NCBI GenBank assembly: GCA_030549335.1
Contig: CM060194.1
Coordinates: 16,680,171-16,744,170 of the forward strand
Reading direction: 5' to 3'
Source of the DNA: Pontederia crassipes
Taxonomy: Eukaryota > Streptophyta > Magnoliopsida > Commelinales > Pontederiaceae
Length of the DNA stretch: 64,000 bases
The first letter of the stretch is position 1. Every line of letters starts with the position of its first letter. This document shows positions 9,490 to 22,430 of the stretch, piece after piece. Both the position numbers and the translations under genes were made by a program. Under the pieces are notes generated by a model that saw nothing but the letters and a program-made list of their open reading frames with translations, was not told the origin of the DNA and searched no databases.

Positions 9490-11709
9490 TGTAGCGCCCC
9501 CAAAATCGCACCTCCCGTCACGTAGGCGGTCAGATTGACCCTGGGAGCGTTACACTGCCTATTGCTCTATTGACCTTGACCATTCAACAAAAGAGCTTAC
9601 GTGGCATGAATATTATAATAATAATCATAATAGATAGCTTTAAATACGGAAATTAAATAATTAAAATGTCATGATGAAGGACTCTAATGCGGAAGTTCAT
9701 GATGTCTCATATTATCGAAAGTATGCGAAAGTTCATGGTGTCTTTCAATATAGAAAATATGCGGAAGAAAATATGATGTCTCTGAACAACACAAAAAGGA
9801 TGAAGCAGATATGCAGTAAGAAAGCTCAGAGCAGAAGTATCAGTCACTGCGTCCTCCACCACCTCCTCAGTTGGCGTTCTCATATGCAAAATTCCAATGC
9901 AAGGGAATAGAATACCCATGAGCAAATATGCCCAGTACACTAGCAATAAACGGTGAAATAATGATCGATGATGATCAGGTAAATCAATGTATCAATCGTT
10001 AGTTATCAATACTCTGTTCTTTACAATAATAATACTTTGTCTTTGCATTTCTCTGCTTTTATTTTACAATGTCTCTGCTATGTTATGCAATACTTTACTT
10101 TACATTATCTTTACTTTACTTTATAATACTTTACTTTACATTGCTCTGTTGTGCATTACTTTACTTTACGTTGCTTTGCCGTGAGTGGTACTACGTCTTT
10201 TACATTACTAGAATATCCTTAGAGTTCGTTGTCTTATGCGAGCTCGACTTTATTAAGTTGGGAAGACAGAGGTGCCTCTCTGATTCTCTGATGTCAGTGA
10301 ACCCATAAAGGGAAAAGAGGTGGGTGTTACTACCTCACCCAGTTCGGAAGGTAGGGGGAAGAATTCCTACAATTCAGGAACAGTGGTCGGTTAAGAGACC
10401 CGTAGGTTCACTGTCTCCTCAACTAGCTACCTGCCCCTCTGGCATAGTACTTTAATCTTTAAAGGAAGGGGTATGACCTTAGCACCACCCTTCATTCGAG
10501 ATACAGGTGAGAGAAGACCTGAAATCTCAGGAATAGTGGTCATTTAAGACGGTAGCGTCGTTGTCCCCTCAGCTAACTACCTATCACTCCTCTGCTTTAA
10601 TCTCTAATCTTTGTTTTAACTTTGGGGATGACACATAGCAATCACATATCTTTGTCCTTGCTTTATTTATCTTTAGTCATTGTGAATCTATGATTTAGGA
10701 TTCAACGAAACGTTGGTCTATGTACAATAGGACTCAGCCAGTGTAGACGAACTGGTTAGAGTCTCAGTTATGTTTGGGGGTAGATCAATCCGATTGGATC
10801 AATTGAGTTTCTGTTTGAATCGGTCGACCGTTCCTGGTGGACCGATCGACCGTTCATTGGCACCGGTCGACCGGTCCCCTGGGATCGGTCGACCGTGTTC
10901 TTTAATTTGGGTCTATGGATCGGTCGACCGATTAGGGTGTTCGGTCGACCGTTCATTAGGCTTTGAAGATGCGCACTGCGCATCGGATCGGGCGATCGTT
11001 CTCTGGAACCGGTCGACCGATCGTAAGATCAAATATGCCTGTCAATATATAGATCGGTCGACCGCCATGGTGAGGCCGGTCGACCGATAAGGAAGAGTTC
11101 GTGTGGGTTTTGTGTGCAGACCGGTCGACCATTCTCTGGAATCGGTTGATCGGTCACTACGATAAAATAGGGCCGTCAGACTTTTCTATTAATTTTGGCG
11201 GCCTTTCGGCCGTCAAAACGACACGACATGAATACGAAAGTTGAAGGTAACATTCTCAAGATCATAATGGTATACTTCTTTGCATCAAACAATCCATAAT
11301 TCCTCGTCTAGGGATTTAAAATGCTAAGGGTACCTTGTTTTTCATTCAAATGAGTTCGTCGGTCGTTTCCTCGTCGTCCGTCTATCGCCGGACGTTCGCT
11401 GTCGCCTGGAAGGGTTCGCCCGGCCCTTGCGCACGTCGGGAGAGGGTTGTCGTGCATTGAGGGTCGTCGGTCGTCGTCTCTGCTCTGCCGCTCGCGCACG
11501 TCGCTCGGTCGCCGGTCGCCGATCGAGAGGAAGAAGAGACGAAGGAGAGGGAGGAGGTCGAGGGTTCCAAGAGGGCACAACGTGCGACCCTCCTCCCTCT
11601 TTATACACCCCGGCCGACCCTTGGTCGGCCGGAGGCGAAACGGCAAAAGGCGCCTCCCCTGCCGACCGTTCGTTTCATTTCTTTTTTTTATTATGTACGA
11701 AGCGTCACA
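9490..11709 (-). repeat. Right LTR of element 1 (5' LTR in element orientation)
   Basis: This 2220-bp LTR starts TGTAGCGCCC and ends GCGTCACA on the plus strand. It is closely similar to 1573-4083 but lacks the 265-bp block. It carries a palindrome array at about 10815-11155 and a TATA box at 11599-11605. Confidence 0.92.
11599..11605 (-). promoter_or_regulatory. TATA box of the 5' LTR, element 1
   Basis: TATAAAG on the minus strand about 105 bp from the LTR start. This is the likely promoter of the element's genomic RNA. Confidence 0.6.
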
Positions 11710-12354
11710 ACCATGCTCAAATGTATTACGCCCTCCTCCCATATGAATTTATCATATTTATGAGGTTGAAGCATCATCCGAGTGATTGTACGTATGATGC
11801 ACTCAAGAAAGTTTGGATGTTACCTTTGTGATTGAATATTCGGATAAAAGAATGTGGTTGAGAGAGAGGGAGAGAAGTGTTGAAAAGTTCGCTTAATGGG
11901 CGGTTTAGGATCTTGGCTATTATAATATACCTTGTTGAAAAGTGCTTTCATGTTTTTTTCTGTTTTTTGAATGCATCATACAATCACACATAAATCGGAG
12001 GCCTCCGCTTTGCACTCACGAGACAATTATGCTATCAGGATCACCCATTAATAACCGGGCGGCTGGTATCAACCTTATACATAAATTGGAAAAAAGGTAA
12101 AATCATAAATTTTATTAATAAAAATATATATTTAAAATAATAAATATTATAAATTTGTTGCACTTAAATATTAAATTATATCTCACTAAGCCATTTTTAT
12201 TGAATCTTAAGTCAAATTACTTCTAAACATATTAAAAATAAAGAAAATATATTAATTTTAATCTAAATTACTTATTATTACCATAAATATAATTTTTAAT
12301 TAATATTTAAATTATTATAATAATTATATAAAATTGTATATGATCGGATGGTGA
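11710..12354. other. AT-rich intergenic DNA
   Basis: No gene, RNA or clear repeat structure seen. Confidence 0.5.
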
Positions 12355-13558
12355 TTTCGACAGCTAGAGATCCGTCGCAATTTGCGACGGTTTCATTTTT
12401 GACGGATTTTTCGAGGGTTCGTCGGAAATAAAAATAATAAATTATATAATTTATTACATTATTATTTTATTTTTTGACGATTAGGAATGTCGATATTTCC
12501 GATGATCATCGATCCGTCATAATTTTCGACGGTCGCGACCGTCGAAAATGAAAAAATAAATTATGTAATTTGTTATATTATTATTTAATTTTTCTGATGG
12601 ATTTTTCGATGATTACGATCGTCGGAAATAAAAAAAATTAAATTATGTAATTTTTTATATTATTATTTAATTTTTCGATGATTAGAAACGTCGATATTTT
12701 TTACGGATATCCATCCGTCGCAAAATTCGCCGCAATTTCCGACGGTCATAACCGTCGGTAAATATATAATAATATCACATGAGAGATATTTTATTAATAT
12801 AATTCGAGACGGTCCAAACCGTCGTAATTATCGACGGTTTCGACCGTCGGTAAAATAAAAAAACATTATATATAACTAAATATAACTAAATATTTTTTCG
12901 ACGATCACAACCGTCGGTAACTTTAAAAATAATTAATTGTTATCCCATTTTTTTTATTTTCCTGCTTTCTCCCATTTTTTCATATATATATATAATACTT
13001 TTCCCCTTTTTCCCATTCTTCCTCTCCTCTCTCTCTCCCTCTCCCTCTCCCGGCCGGCGAGCCTCTGGCCGGACGTGAAGCGTCGACCGCCGACGTCTCT
13101 CTCCCTTCGTCGGCATTAATCTCTCTCTCTTTCTCTCCGGCCGCTGGCGGCCGAATCCGACCGCACGGATCCTGTCGCGGGCGGCCGGATTTGGCCGCGA
13201 TTGGAGCTGGCCGCTAATTTTTTTATATTTAAAAAATTCTTTGCGACAGTTGCGACCGTCGAAAGATCGATGGTTGCGACGACCGTCGAAAGTTTCAACA
13301 GTTGCGACCGTCGAAAACTTTCGATGGTTCGCAACCGTCGGAAACTTTCGACGGTTCCAACTGCCTGGACTTTTCCGTCGGTCAGAACCGTCGATATTTT
13401 CGACGAATTTTTTTTTCGATCGTCGCAAATCGATTTGCGACGAACGTTTTTCCGACGGATCGATTCCGACTGAAAAATCGCCGATAATTACGTTACCGAC
13501 GATTTTCGGCTGATTACCGATGGTTTTGACCGTCGGTAATCGGCATTTTTCTAGTAGT
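12355..13558. mobile_element. CACTA-like non-autonomous element, right end recognisable
   Basis: The segment ends CTAGTAGTG, so the reverse strand starts CACTACTAGAAAAATGCCG, the classic plant CACTA terminus. Inside it are many CGACGG/CCGTCG subterminal motifs in both orientations, spread over about 1.2 kb, and a CT-rich, GC-rich centre (about 13020-13200). I see no matching CACTA terminus on the left, so the left boundary is only where CGACGG motifs begin. No transposase ORF is present; 12940-13566 is open on the minus strand but consists of repeat translation. Confidence 0.6.
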
Positions 13559-14303
13559 GTACACATGAGATCATATTAGATATGGTACGATTGTAAAATC
13601 TTAAAGATCTTGCCAAATTTATCTTAGAGAACAATGATTGATTGAACGGATCGTTAAAAACACTTAATCGTTATCAACATCGAAATTAATCGATTTCCAC
13701 TGATAAAAAATTTTGATTCGATAAATTCACTGTTTTAACTAAAACTAAATAAATTAAACAAAAAAAATCTAAATTCATTTTCATATAATAAGTTTTTACC
13801 AAAATAATAATAATAATAATAAAATTAATTATCTGATAATTAAGCTATAAATAAAAAAATCATTAATTATCCATAATCCGCCAAAAGAATTTGATTAATA
13901 AATCTCTTATCAATTAATCCAATTAAAATTGAATTGAATAATTCGATTAATCAATTCAAAAATTGTTAGGTCAATTTCGGAATGGTGAAACCGAGATAAT
14001 ATTCTTTTTCTTTCAGATGTCAAAGGGGAAAGGAGGTATTGGCGATTTCTTTAAGGAATCAATGTCACATCAATTTGGTAACATTTGATATTAATATTTT
14101 TAGAGAGACAGAAGAGAGACCTCCCAAGTAAGTACCTGGTGTGGAGGAAGCAATAAAAAAAAAAGGACTAATTAACAACAACTAAAATTGAGAAAGCACA
14201 TGTTGACACAGTACGTTATTACACCAAAGCTTCTTTAGCTTTTCCTAGTCTTTTTGAGATACTAATAAAACACATGCAGCAAGCAGGCAACCATCCCAGT
14301 ACA
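13559..14303. other. Intergenic, AT-rich, 3' flank of the neprosin-like gene
   Basis: No gene recognised. It contains the likely polyadenylation region of the minus-strand neprosin-like gene. Confidence 0.5.
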
Positions 14304-16295
14304 CTACGGGCAAGAGCTTCCCCTGCCGGGACCTCCCAAGAAGAGCATATCATCGTCCTCATCAAAGTCGTAGCACAAGGCGTTGTCGGCGAAGTTAATC
14401 GCCAGCGTCGCCGGCGGCTTGTGGAAGCCATCTTCCGCGTCCTTCATGACGTGGATTTTGCCTACGTTGGCGGCCTTCCGCCATCCCTCCTCGGCGTAGT
14501 GCCCGCTGCCCATGGCCGTGGCCGTGTGATGACCGCCCCTGTTCGTGTTCAGGACGCTGCCGATCCACTTCACCGTCGACGCCCCTTCGAAGCCGCCGCC
14601 GTGCTTCTTGAACAGACACAACGGCCAGTAGCCCACCGCCACCCCTCCCATGATCAGCCACCAAACCGAGTTCGACGTATCCTATATACAACATATTATT
14701 AAATGAGAGCAATGCACGCGTGCATGCAGTCGATCGGAAACTTTGCTAGCTCTTCCCGGAATTAAGTTACCATATAGATGGTCGTGTTAAAGCAGAACTG
14801 TTCTCCCTCGAAAGTAGAGATATGATCGATGACGCCGCCGAGCACGTAAGTGTTCTTCATCTGAACGAATCCCGGGCACATCAGGTTGTAACAGCCAGTG
14901 CTGTTGTAACCATCCATCTGCCAACAATTCCCAAAACTGAGCACTTAACACAGATATATCACATAAAACTCGATGGAATTGGAATTAATATGATGATTAT
15001 ATATGTATGCCCTACGGTCCAATACACGTAAGCACGCGTCCTGTTGTCTCCAAACACTCGAGGATTCACCTGTCCACAAGCATCAGATATGCATCAAAAG
15101 CCAAATAAGAAGACAATCAAATCTATGGGAATTATGCATAGATCTTCAGAACAGATTGATATATATATTATGGCAACTGCGTATCGCATGTATGCATGCA
15201 AGGAGGCAATTGCTCACCACCCATCCGGCTTCGAGGACGATCTTGTTATTGTCTCTGTCTTGGCCGTCGGAGACTTCGACGGCGAGTTGGCTCCACTCAT
15301 CGGGATCGACCCACACTGCCCAGGTGTTCAAGCACGCCTGGGTTCCAATGTAGGGGCCATCGTTGTACAGTGTCTTTCCTGCTCTCTGATCAACCGCACT
15401 TTAGGGTGTTAAATTTTTTTTTTCACAAGATCATATTTTTATATCATGAATGGAAATCGTGGGATGTCATATGATTCATATTTGAGTTGCAATAAGAAGA
15501 TTTTGTGATAATGTGATGATTCGGGACAAATGTCTTACTTCAACTTGACCACTGGACACATCTTTTCTTCCGAAGCCATTGGAGGGAGAAGCTCCAAGGA
15601 GATCGCTCTTCTGCGCTCTTCTGATTGGAATTGTTCCTTCCGGGCATCCTTCACTCTCCTGCCATGCCGGTTGAAGAATGGTTTCCTGAATGTTGCCCGT
15701 CTTCTCCGGAAAACTTGGCGACATCTAATTAATTGAGCATCAAATGTGTTTTTAGAACATTTATTGGACGAAGGAAGCACATTTTTATTTTGTATCGACA
15801 CTGAAAATCTAGGAAAAATGATAGGCACAAAACAATATAATGTTATGGTCCTTCAAAAGGGCCGGGGTCTTCAAGGGAAACACATATATGTATTTTGTTA
15901 GCAACGCTAAAAATGTAGGCAAAAAGATTAGGCACAAACTATAATCTTATGGTCCTTCAAAAGAGTATGATCGAAAGCTGGTTGCTTGTAGATATCAACA
16001 CAATCGACAACATCTCCATCTTCAAGCTGTACGAGGGGGAAGATTAAATTATAATTACTCCAAAAACAAATAAAGCAATGAAGTGACTTAGTTTGTTAAT
16101 TTATCTCAAGAACTAGCTAATCAGATAGATGAAAAAAAATATGTCACAAGTATAACAAACCTGAATCGATTTAATGCCATGCGTATTTTGATGTGTTTCC
16201 ATCGCATCATCTGCCCCTGCCGAAGATATTATCAAAGCTGCTGTCGAAAAAGTCATCACAACTCTCATTAATCGCCATGTAATAATTGCATTCAT
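14304..16295 (-). CDS. Neprosin-domain (DUF239) protein, seven exons
   Basis: Exons inferred from reading frame and GT/AG sites: 16295-16161, 16026-15940, 15724-15539, 15385-15218, 15069-15016, 14917-14771, 14681-14304 (stop included). All introns are phase 0 and the product is about 384 residues, a usual length. It has a signal-like hydrophobic N-terminus ([20 protein letters not shown]), the activation-peptide motif [23 protein letters not shown] with FGRK, then [30 protein letters not shown]-like [14 protein letters not shown] and a C-terminal CYD. The family includes secreted glutamic prolyl endopeptidases. The glutamate of EAGW is present, but the usual GGEV glutamate is replaced by serine (KWIGSVLN), so peptidase activity is doubtful. 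An upstream in-frame ATG at 16340 exists; I prefer 16295 because a duplicated 5' end at 17190 keeps only that one. Confidence 0.85.
15787..15980 (-). repeat. Local tandem duplication inside neprosin-like gene intron 2
   Basis: Two adjacent copies of about 105 bp (near 15787-15890 and 15893-15980) share TAGGCACAAA, TTATGGTCCTTCAAAAG and a diverged TTTTGTA/TTTTGTTAG...CTAAAAATGTAGG block. The right copy is the 3' end of exon 2 with its donor. The left copy is a decayed duplicate that now lies in the intron. Confidence 0.7.
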
Positions 16296-16542
16296 TTTGA
16301 AACTGTTGGCTGCGTGATTAGAGTTGAACGCGTGATTCATTCAATCAAAATATGTAGTTTTGATAACTAAGTGTTGTAACAAAAGAAAATTGTTACTTCC
16401 AAACTAATTCGAGTTAGAGGATAAACATGACAAATCAATTCATTGTTATGCTGTCATTGGAAGATTAGCATAAACATGTAACAAACAATCAGATTTATGT
16501 ATGATATTATGGTTTTGTTAGTTAAATATGAAATTTGAATTG

Positions 16543-16545
<3 letters not shown>

Positions 16546-16575
<30 letters not shown>
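16546..16575. repeat. TA dinucleotide microsatellite
   Basis: About 15 uninterrupted TA units. Confidence 0.85.
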
Positions 16576-16578
<3 letters not shown>

Positions 16579-16599
16579 GCTATATAAGGCCATATCAAA

Positions 16600-18870
16600 T
16601 AAATAAATAGTATTATGAAGTTTTCAATATATAAATGAAAAAAAAATAATATTTTAAAGACTGATGTCATCATGAAAATAATAAAAAACAAGAAAATAAA
16701 AGATAAAAAAATAGATGATAAATGATGTGGGTTTGTTATTTTTTTATCCACATTCATTTCATACCATTCTAAATATTTGACTACTAAACATATTATTTAA
16801 GTTTAAATATTGTTGTTCAAGGAATGAAATAATAAAAAACATGATTAAGAATAAATACTAATATACCGCTTACTATAATGTCATATTATTCAAACAAGTT
16901 TTTCCTTGTCATATTTTAATTTATCATATCATATATTTTAAAGACTAATGTCATCATGAAAATAATAAAAAAAACAAGAATAAAGGTAAAAAAAAGATGA
17001 TAAATGGTGTAGACATTATCCTCACTCATTATCACCATGGGTTTATGCCATTCTAAATATTTGAGTATTATAATATTTCTACTAAACATATTATTTAAGT
17101 TTAAATATTGTTGTTCAAGGGATGAAATAGTAAAAAACATGATTAAGAATAAATATTAATATACCACTTACTATAATGTCATAAATTTTTTTGAAATAAT
17201 TGCATTCATTTTGAAAGTGCGTGATTAGAGTTGAACGCGTCATTTATTGAATCAAAATACATAGTTTTGATAATCAAATGTTGCAACAAAAGAAATTTGT
17301 TACTTCAAAGTAATTCAAGTTAGAGGATAAACATGCCAGATCAATTCGTTATTGTGCCGTTGAAAGATTAGCCTAAACATGTAACAAATGACCAGATTTA
17401 TGTATGATATTATGATTTGGTTAGTTAAATAATAAATAAATAGTATTATTAAGTTTTCAATATGTAAATGAAAAAAATAATATTATTTTTCTCACACTTA
17501 TCACATAAAGTATATAATATCACATCTTAATTTCTCACACTTATCATATAAAGTAAATAATATCACATCACATGAATTAAATAAACAGACTATATTTTTT
17601 TACAAATGTTAAATTCATTCTATATTTTTTTCATTTCTTTGTCACACAAAAACTTCCTAATTCTATTGCAAACTCGCAAAGGTTTTAAGGGGCGTTTTAG
17701 GGGATCATAAAATCGATACATAAATATGTAGTTTAGATATAATATTATTTCAATTATAATAATTTTTACAATTACATTAAATATGATGATTAATATTAAA
17801 AAATTATAATAATATGAATAATCAATAGATTAATGTCTACAAATTATAAACCTACAAAAATTTTCGTTCTAATAAATTCAAACATTATGATGTATAGTAT
17901 ATTAGCTTTATCTAATATATTTTTTTGTTAAATTTTTGTTTAGGTGGAACCTTCTGATTTAAGTGTAATTATTTTGTTATCCTCACTAATTATTGGATTT
18001 CATGCCCTTCTAAATATTTGAGTATTATAATATATCTACTAAACATATTATTTAAGTTTAAATATTGTTGTTCAAAGAATGAAATAGTAAAAAACACGAT
18101 TAAAAATAAATATTAATATACCACTTATTATAATGTCATTATTGAGATTAGATTTTCCTTGTCATATTTTAATTTATTATATCATATTTTAAAGACTAAT
18201 GCCATCTTGAAAATAATAAAAAAGATGATAAATGATGTAGGCATTAGGTCTATTATTTTGTTATCCTCATTCATTATCATCATGAGTTTCATGCCACTCT
18301 AAATATTTGAGTATTATAATATATTTATTGTACATATTATTTAAGTTTAAATATTGTTGCTCAAAGAATTAAATAGTAAAAAAATATTATTAAGAATAAA
18401 TATTAATATACCACTTACTATAATCTCATATTATTCAAACAAGTTTTTCCTTGTAATTTATTATATCATATATTTTAAAGACTAATGTCATCATGAAAAT
18501 AATAAAAAAATAAGAAAATAAAAGGTAAAAAAATAGATGATAAATGGTATAGGCTGTGGGTTTGTTATCCTCACTAATTATGTTTCATGCTATTTTGAAT
18601 ATTTGAGTATCATATTATATCTACTAAACATATTATTAAGTTTAAATATTGTTGTTCAAGGAATGAAATAGTAAAAAACATGATTAAGAATAAATATTAA
18701 TATACCACTTACTATAATGTCATATTATTCAAATAAGTTTTTCCTTATCATATTTTATTTATTATATCATATATTTTAAAGACTAATGTCATCATGAAAA
18801 TAATAAAAAACAAGAAAATAAAAGGTAAAAAAATATATGATAAATGGTGTAGGCAGTAGATTTTGAATCC
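16600..18870. repeat. AT-rich tandem repeats, unit about 290-300 bp
   Basis: Recurring blocks are AAAGACTAATGTCATCATG (near 16656, 16938, 18190, 18478, 18778), CTAAATATTTGAGTATTATA, TTTAAATATTGTTGTTCAAGG and ATTAATATACCACTTACTATAATG. At least five diverged units are present, some partial. No coding potential was seen. Confidence 0.75.
17190..17480 (-). pseudogene. Duplicated 5' end and promoter of the neprosin-like gene
   Basis: This segment repeats 16279-16620: ATAATTGCATTCATTTTGAAA (encoding the start MNAII), then GTGATTAGAGTTGAACGCGT, ATAGTTTTGATAA and TTAGAGGATAAACATG. It contains only the first few codons, with no downstream exons. It is probably a by-product of the surrounding repeat expansion. 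Confidence 0.65.
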
Positions 18871-18879
18871 ATCAAGACA

Positions 18880-21837
18880 CAAGGACCACTAGAGAGTCTT
18901 TCCCACAACGTCATATGACCATCTGTGTCAGAGTCGACGTTTTTGCGACTTGATACTTGCGATTAAATGTCATGATACGATTCCAATGACTTAAAACGTA
19001 CCCACACCTGATTTCACACCAACTTGCGACTTTACGTCACGTATGATTTTAAGTAGTAAAATGCGAATTTAATAATTTTGTTCTAGATTACTGATAATAT
19101 GAAGCTAAATTACTTGGATCCATCATATTATTTTGTTTACTTTATTTTAATTTACAAATAATCTGGATTGTTTATCAATGCAGATTACTTTTGAAGTGCC
19201 AATCCACATTCACTAGTAAGGGAGTGTCATCCAAATTGCCACCCAAGTAACAATATATTTTTATTTTCTTTCCATTCTTACCCTTTCCAATCTTAGACAA
19301 ATAAAAATAGAAATAATATAAAAAATTCTATAACAACAAATAATATTATTACCTTCATTATTATTATAATTAATAATATTAATTTATTTAACAAATTATT
19401 TTATTATTGTTATTCACATGAATTGTATATTATTATTAGTTATTATTTTAAATATGATATATATTCATTACTGTTATTTTTATTTAAAAAAGATGTGAAA
19501 TATTTATAATTATATTTATTTAATTTATTATTTTTATGATTTTTATTTGGGTTTTTAGCTGGATTATATAATATTAATATTAGCGATAAAAGATATTTTA
19601 GTAAAAGTTATATAGTGTCATTTAAATTGGTAGAAAGATTTCTCTTACATAGTAAACAAGGTAATGTATATTGCTGGTAATTTAATAAGTGATATTTTTT
19701 TTGTTAGACAATATAAATTGCTAGGTAATATGAAAAGGTAATATAGTAAGCGTCCCCTTAATTATTAGCTAATATCTTTTGATGATTTGAATTTGATCTC
19801 TTCAAGTTTTGTTTCCGTTAGATGGTGGATCTATAGGTCCAGCGCCTAGTTCCGCTCTCCGTTCAACAATAAGTGAGCGCAATTCAATAGTGGAGCATTT
19901 TGGGCAAAAGCATAGTAATGACGGGGAAGGGGCACTGAGCAACATTGAAGGGGAAAGTGACATTTGACTTTGCTAGATAATAACATAACATAAAATACGA
20001 GAGTCGCTGACAATAATAGTAACATCTGACTTCGCTTTGACATCCAATTTTATTACTTTCAATTGTTTTGATATAATATAGACATAAATAGCAATTAATA
20101 TCTATATTTTTTTAACAACATCATATCTTACAATTAAGAAATACTATTTATTTTAATATTTTTAACAATATCTATTTTTTTTTGTTTTCTATTTTATCTA
20201 TTTCATTTTCTATGTGACAATATAAAAATATCATATTTGGCATGCTATATGTGTGTAAAGATATATAACATAATAAATTAAATTATTATATATCATACTA
20301 AAACAACTGATAAAATTATTTAAATATTGTAAGTCTTATATGTGTCTTAATGAAATAATGTGATAGGTCAATATCTACTATATATATGGAAATATTGTTG
20401 ATGAAATGACAAATATGATAATGATATGTAAATTATTTTATTACTTATGTCTTTTTATAATTTGTAGTTAATTATATTTTGTTGACTATTTTTTATAAAA
20501 TGTCCACCATTCTTAATTAAGTATATTTTTATAATAATTTATTTAAAAATATATACTTAATAGTTATAACTTTCTTCCAATAATATATATAAACAATTAT
20601 ATCTTTGTCATTCTTATAAATTAATTAATATTATTTTTATCATACATTATGTAACTTTATAAAATCAATTATCTAGATCATATTGCATAGCTTCATGATA
20701 GGGTTTACATCCAACTTTTAACTCTCTTTAAGGTGTGTGTATATATGCATGTTATGTATGTATTAATTATAAATAATGATTGAAGTTAAATATTTTATCT
20801 AATATAACTAAAGTGTATATTTGTGTTAATAGAATTTATTTTAATAATAAATATAAGTAGTATATTTTTTATATTATTATTTGTGTATGGATGGGAAATT
20901 TTTAAGTTGATCGTAAGTTAATTCCATGCAAATCCTCACCTTGGTTGATAATATTATTATTTATGGATGGCAAATTAAACATTACATTTTTATAATATTT
21001 TAATTTTTAATGTTCGATAATATTTACATGAGGAACTAAAAGAATATGTGATATATTTATATAAATTAATTTTTAATTTATTCCTGTTGTCATTATAGAT
21101 ATACATAATATATTATTTAAAAGTAATTTTAAAAAGATTATTTTGTGTGTTTCGGGTAGCATTTATCCCTTCCCTCTCAAACATGACGTTCATTTGGGTT
21201 GCTCTCAATGGAACAATAAGAACATATTTTATTCTTTATAATACAATCTAGATATGAAATATGATTGTTATATTAAGCTTCTGTATAACTTAGCATTAGA
21301 ATTTATTTATAATTTTTATTTGATTATGCGTCATATGCTTCTACCTTTAAGTCATAAAATTTATTGATATTGATTGAATTAATCCAGAAAGATAATTATA
21401 AAGTTTGTGAATTCTTACCATTTTATAGTCCATCTTATCTATTCAATATTATAAACTTGAAATGTGGGATTAAATTATATGCTTCCATTTTCATTTTATC
21501 TCATTTCATTTATATTTGGAAACCTTTGAATGTGGGACTAAAAGCGTATTTGATAGATAGATACAAAAATGTTAATTTTATTGTACGTGATCAATTCTCA
21601 TTCATAATATTTTTTAAAAATATTTATAATTATTTAATATAATTTTATTATATATATATTATACATAGATGCATGTGAATATAAATATATAACTATATTC
21701 TTTTATAAATATTTTGTTTTTTAATGTAAAGAAAACACAATTTTAAAATTATAAATTATATTATATAGTGAGCATAGATATTTACTCAATACTAATCAAT
21801 ATCTTTGTGATATATATTAACTATAAATATAAATTAT
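18880..21837. other. AT-rich intergenic DNA
   Basis: No supported gene. ORFs here are short and without recognisable motifs. Confidence 0.55.
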
Positions 21838-21939
21838 TTTATTTATGAGGTCGCTGAGTATGCTGTGCCCATCAATCGCTGTAAAGTACAGCTCCCGAAT
21901 ATCGACCGTCGGATGGAAAGCAACGATCGCTGTGCTTCG

Positions 21940-21947
21940 TATAAAAG
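21940..21947 (+). promoter_or_regulatory. TATA box in the left MULE end
   Basis: TATAAAAG lies about 95 bp inside the left end, in position to drive rightward transcription toward the GRF zinc-finger gene. Confidence 0.45.
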
Positions 21948-22114
21948 AGAAAGTTTCAACTTTCCCTTTCACAAGCAGAGATGGCAGAAACGAGCGGCGG
22001 CATTCTCTGTCTCCAAGCGACGACTGAAACGAGCGGCGGCATTCTTTCATTTTGTTGGGCTACAAATCCGGTAGCACGGACGACATTCGGCACTAGGGCA
22101 ATCTGGCAAGGACC

Positions 22115-22430
22115 CGACGAGCTAGCGCACTCAGATCCGGAGAAAAAGAGCATCAGATCTTGCGAGGGAGCTCTAGCAAGGATTTGGCGTGAGGGATATT
22201 TGTCAAGGATCCGGCGCGAGGGCGATCTGGCAAGGATCCGGTGAGCTAGGGCACTCAGATTCGGAGAAGAAGAGTGTCAGATCCGGCGAGGGAGCTCTAG
22301 CAAGGATTTGGCATGAGGGATATTTGTCAAGGATCCGGCGCGAGGGCGATCTGGCAAGGATCCAGTGAGCTAGGGCACTCAGATTCGGAGAAGAAGAGCG
22401 TCAGATCCGGCGAGGGAGGCAAAGGACACA
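22115..22430. repeat. Subterminal minisatellite, left end of MULE
   Basis: A unit of about 122 bp (GAGCTAGSGCACTCAGAT ... GGAGCTCTAGCAAGGATTTGGC) occurs in about two and a half copies with few differences. Confidence 0.8.

Larger units (their letters stand above)
1573..11709 (-). mobile_element. Ty3 chromovirus (Tekay/Del-like), element 1, decayed full-length copy
   Basis: This is a complete LTR retrotransposon in minus orientation. Its long LTRs (1573-4083 and 9490-11709) both run from TG to CA. The internal region has a primer binding site complementary to initiator tRNA-Met next to the right LTR, then gag, protease, reverse transcriptase, RNase H, integrase and a C-terminal chromodomain-like tail, read from right to left. 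The flanking 5-mers are ACCAC (1568-1572) and ACCAT (11710-11714), a target duplication matching at 4 of 5 positions. LTRs over 2 kb, the tRNA-Met primer and the chromodomain suggest the Tekay/Del lineage. Coding sequence is broken by several stops and frameshifts, so the copy is not autonomous. It belongs to the same family as the element at 35743-45482. Confidence 0.93.

Noticed and set aside
12940..13566. 208-codon minus-strand ORF
   Set aside because: Reads through CGACGG subterminal repeats and a CT-rich tract of the CACTA-like element; repetitive protein with no domain.
14274..14702. 142-codon plus-strand ORF
   Set aside because: Antisense shadow of the last exon of the neprosin-like gene.
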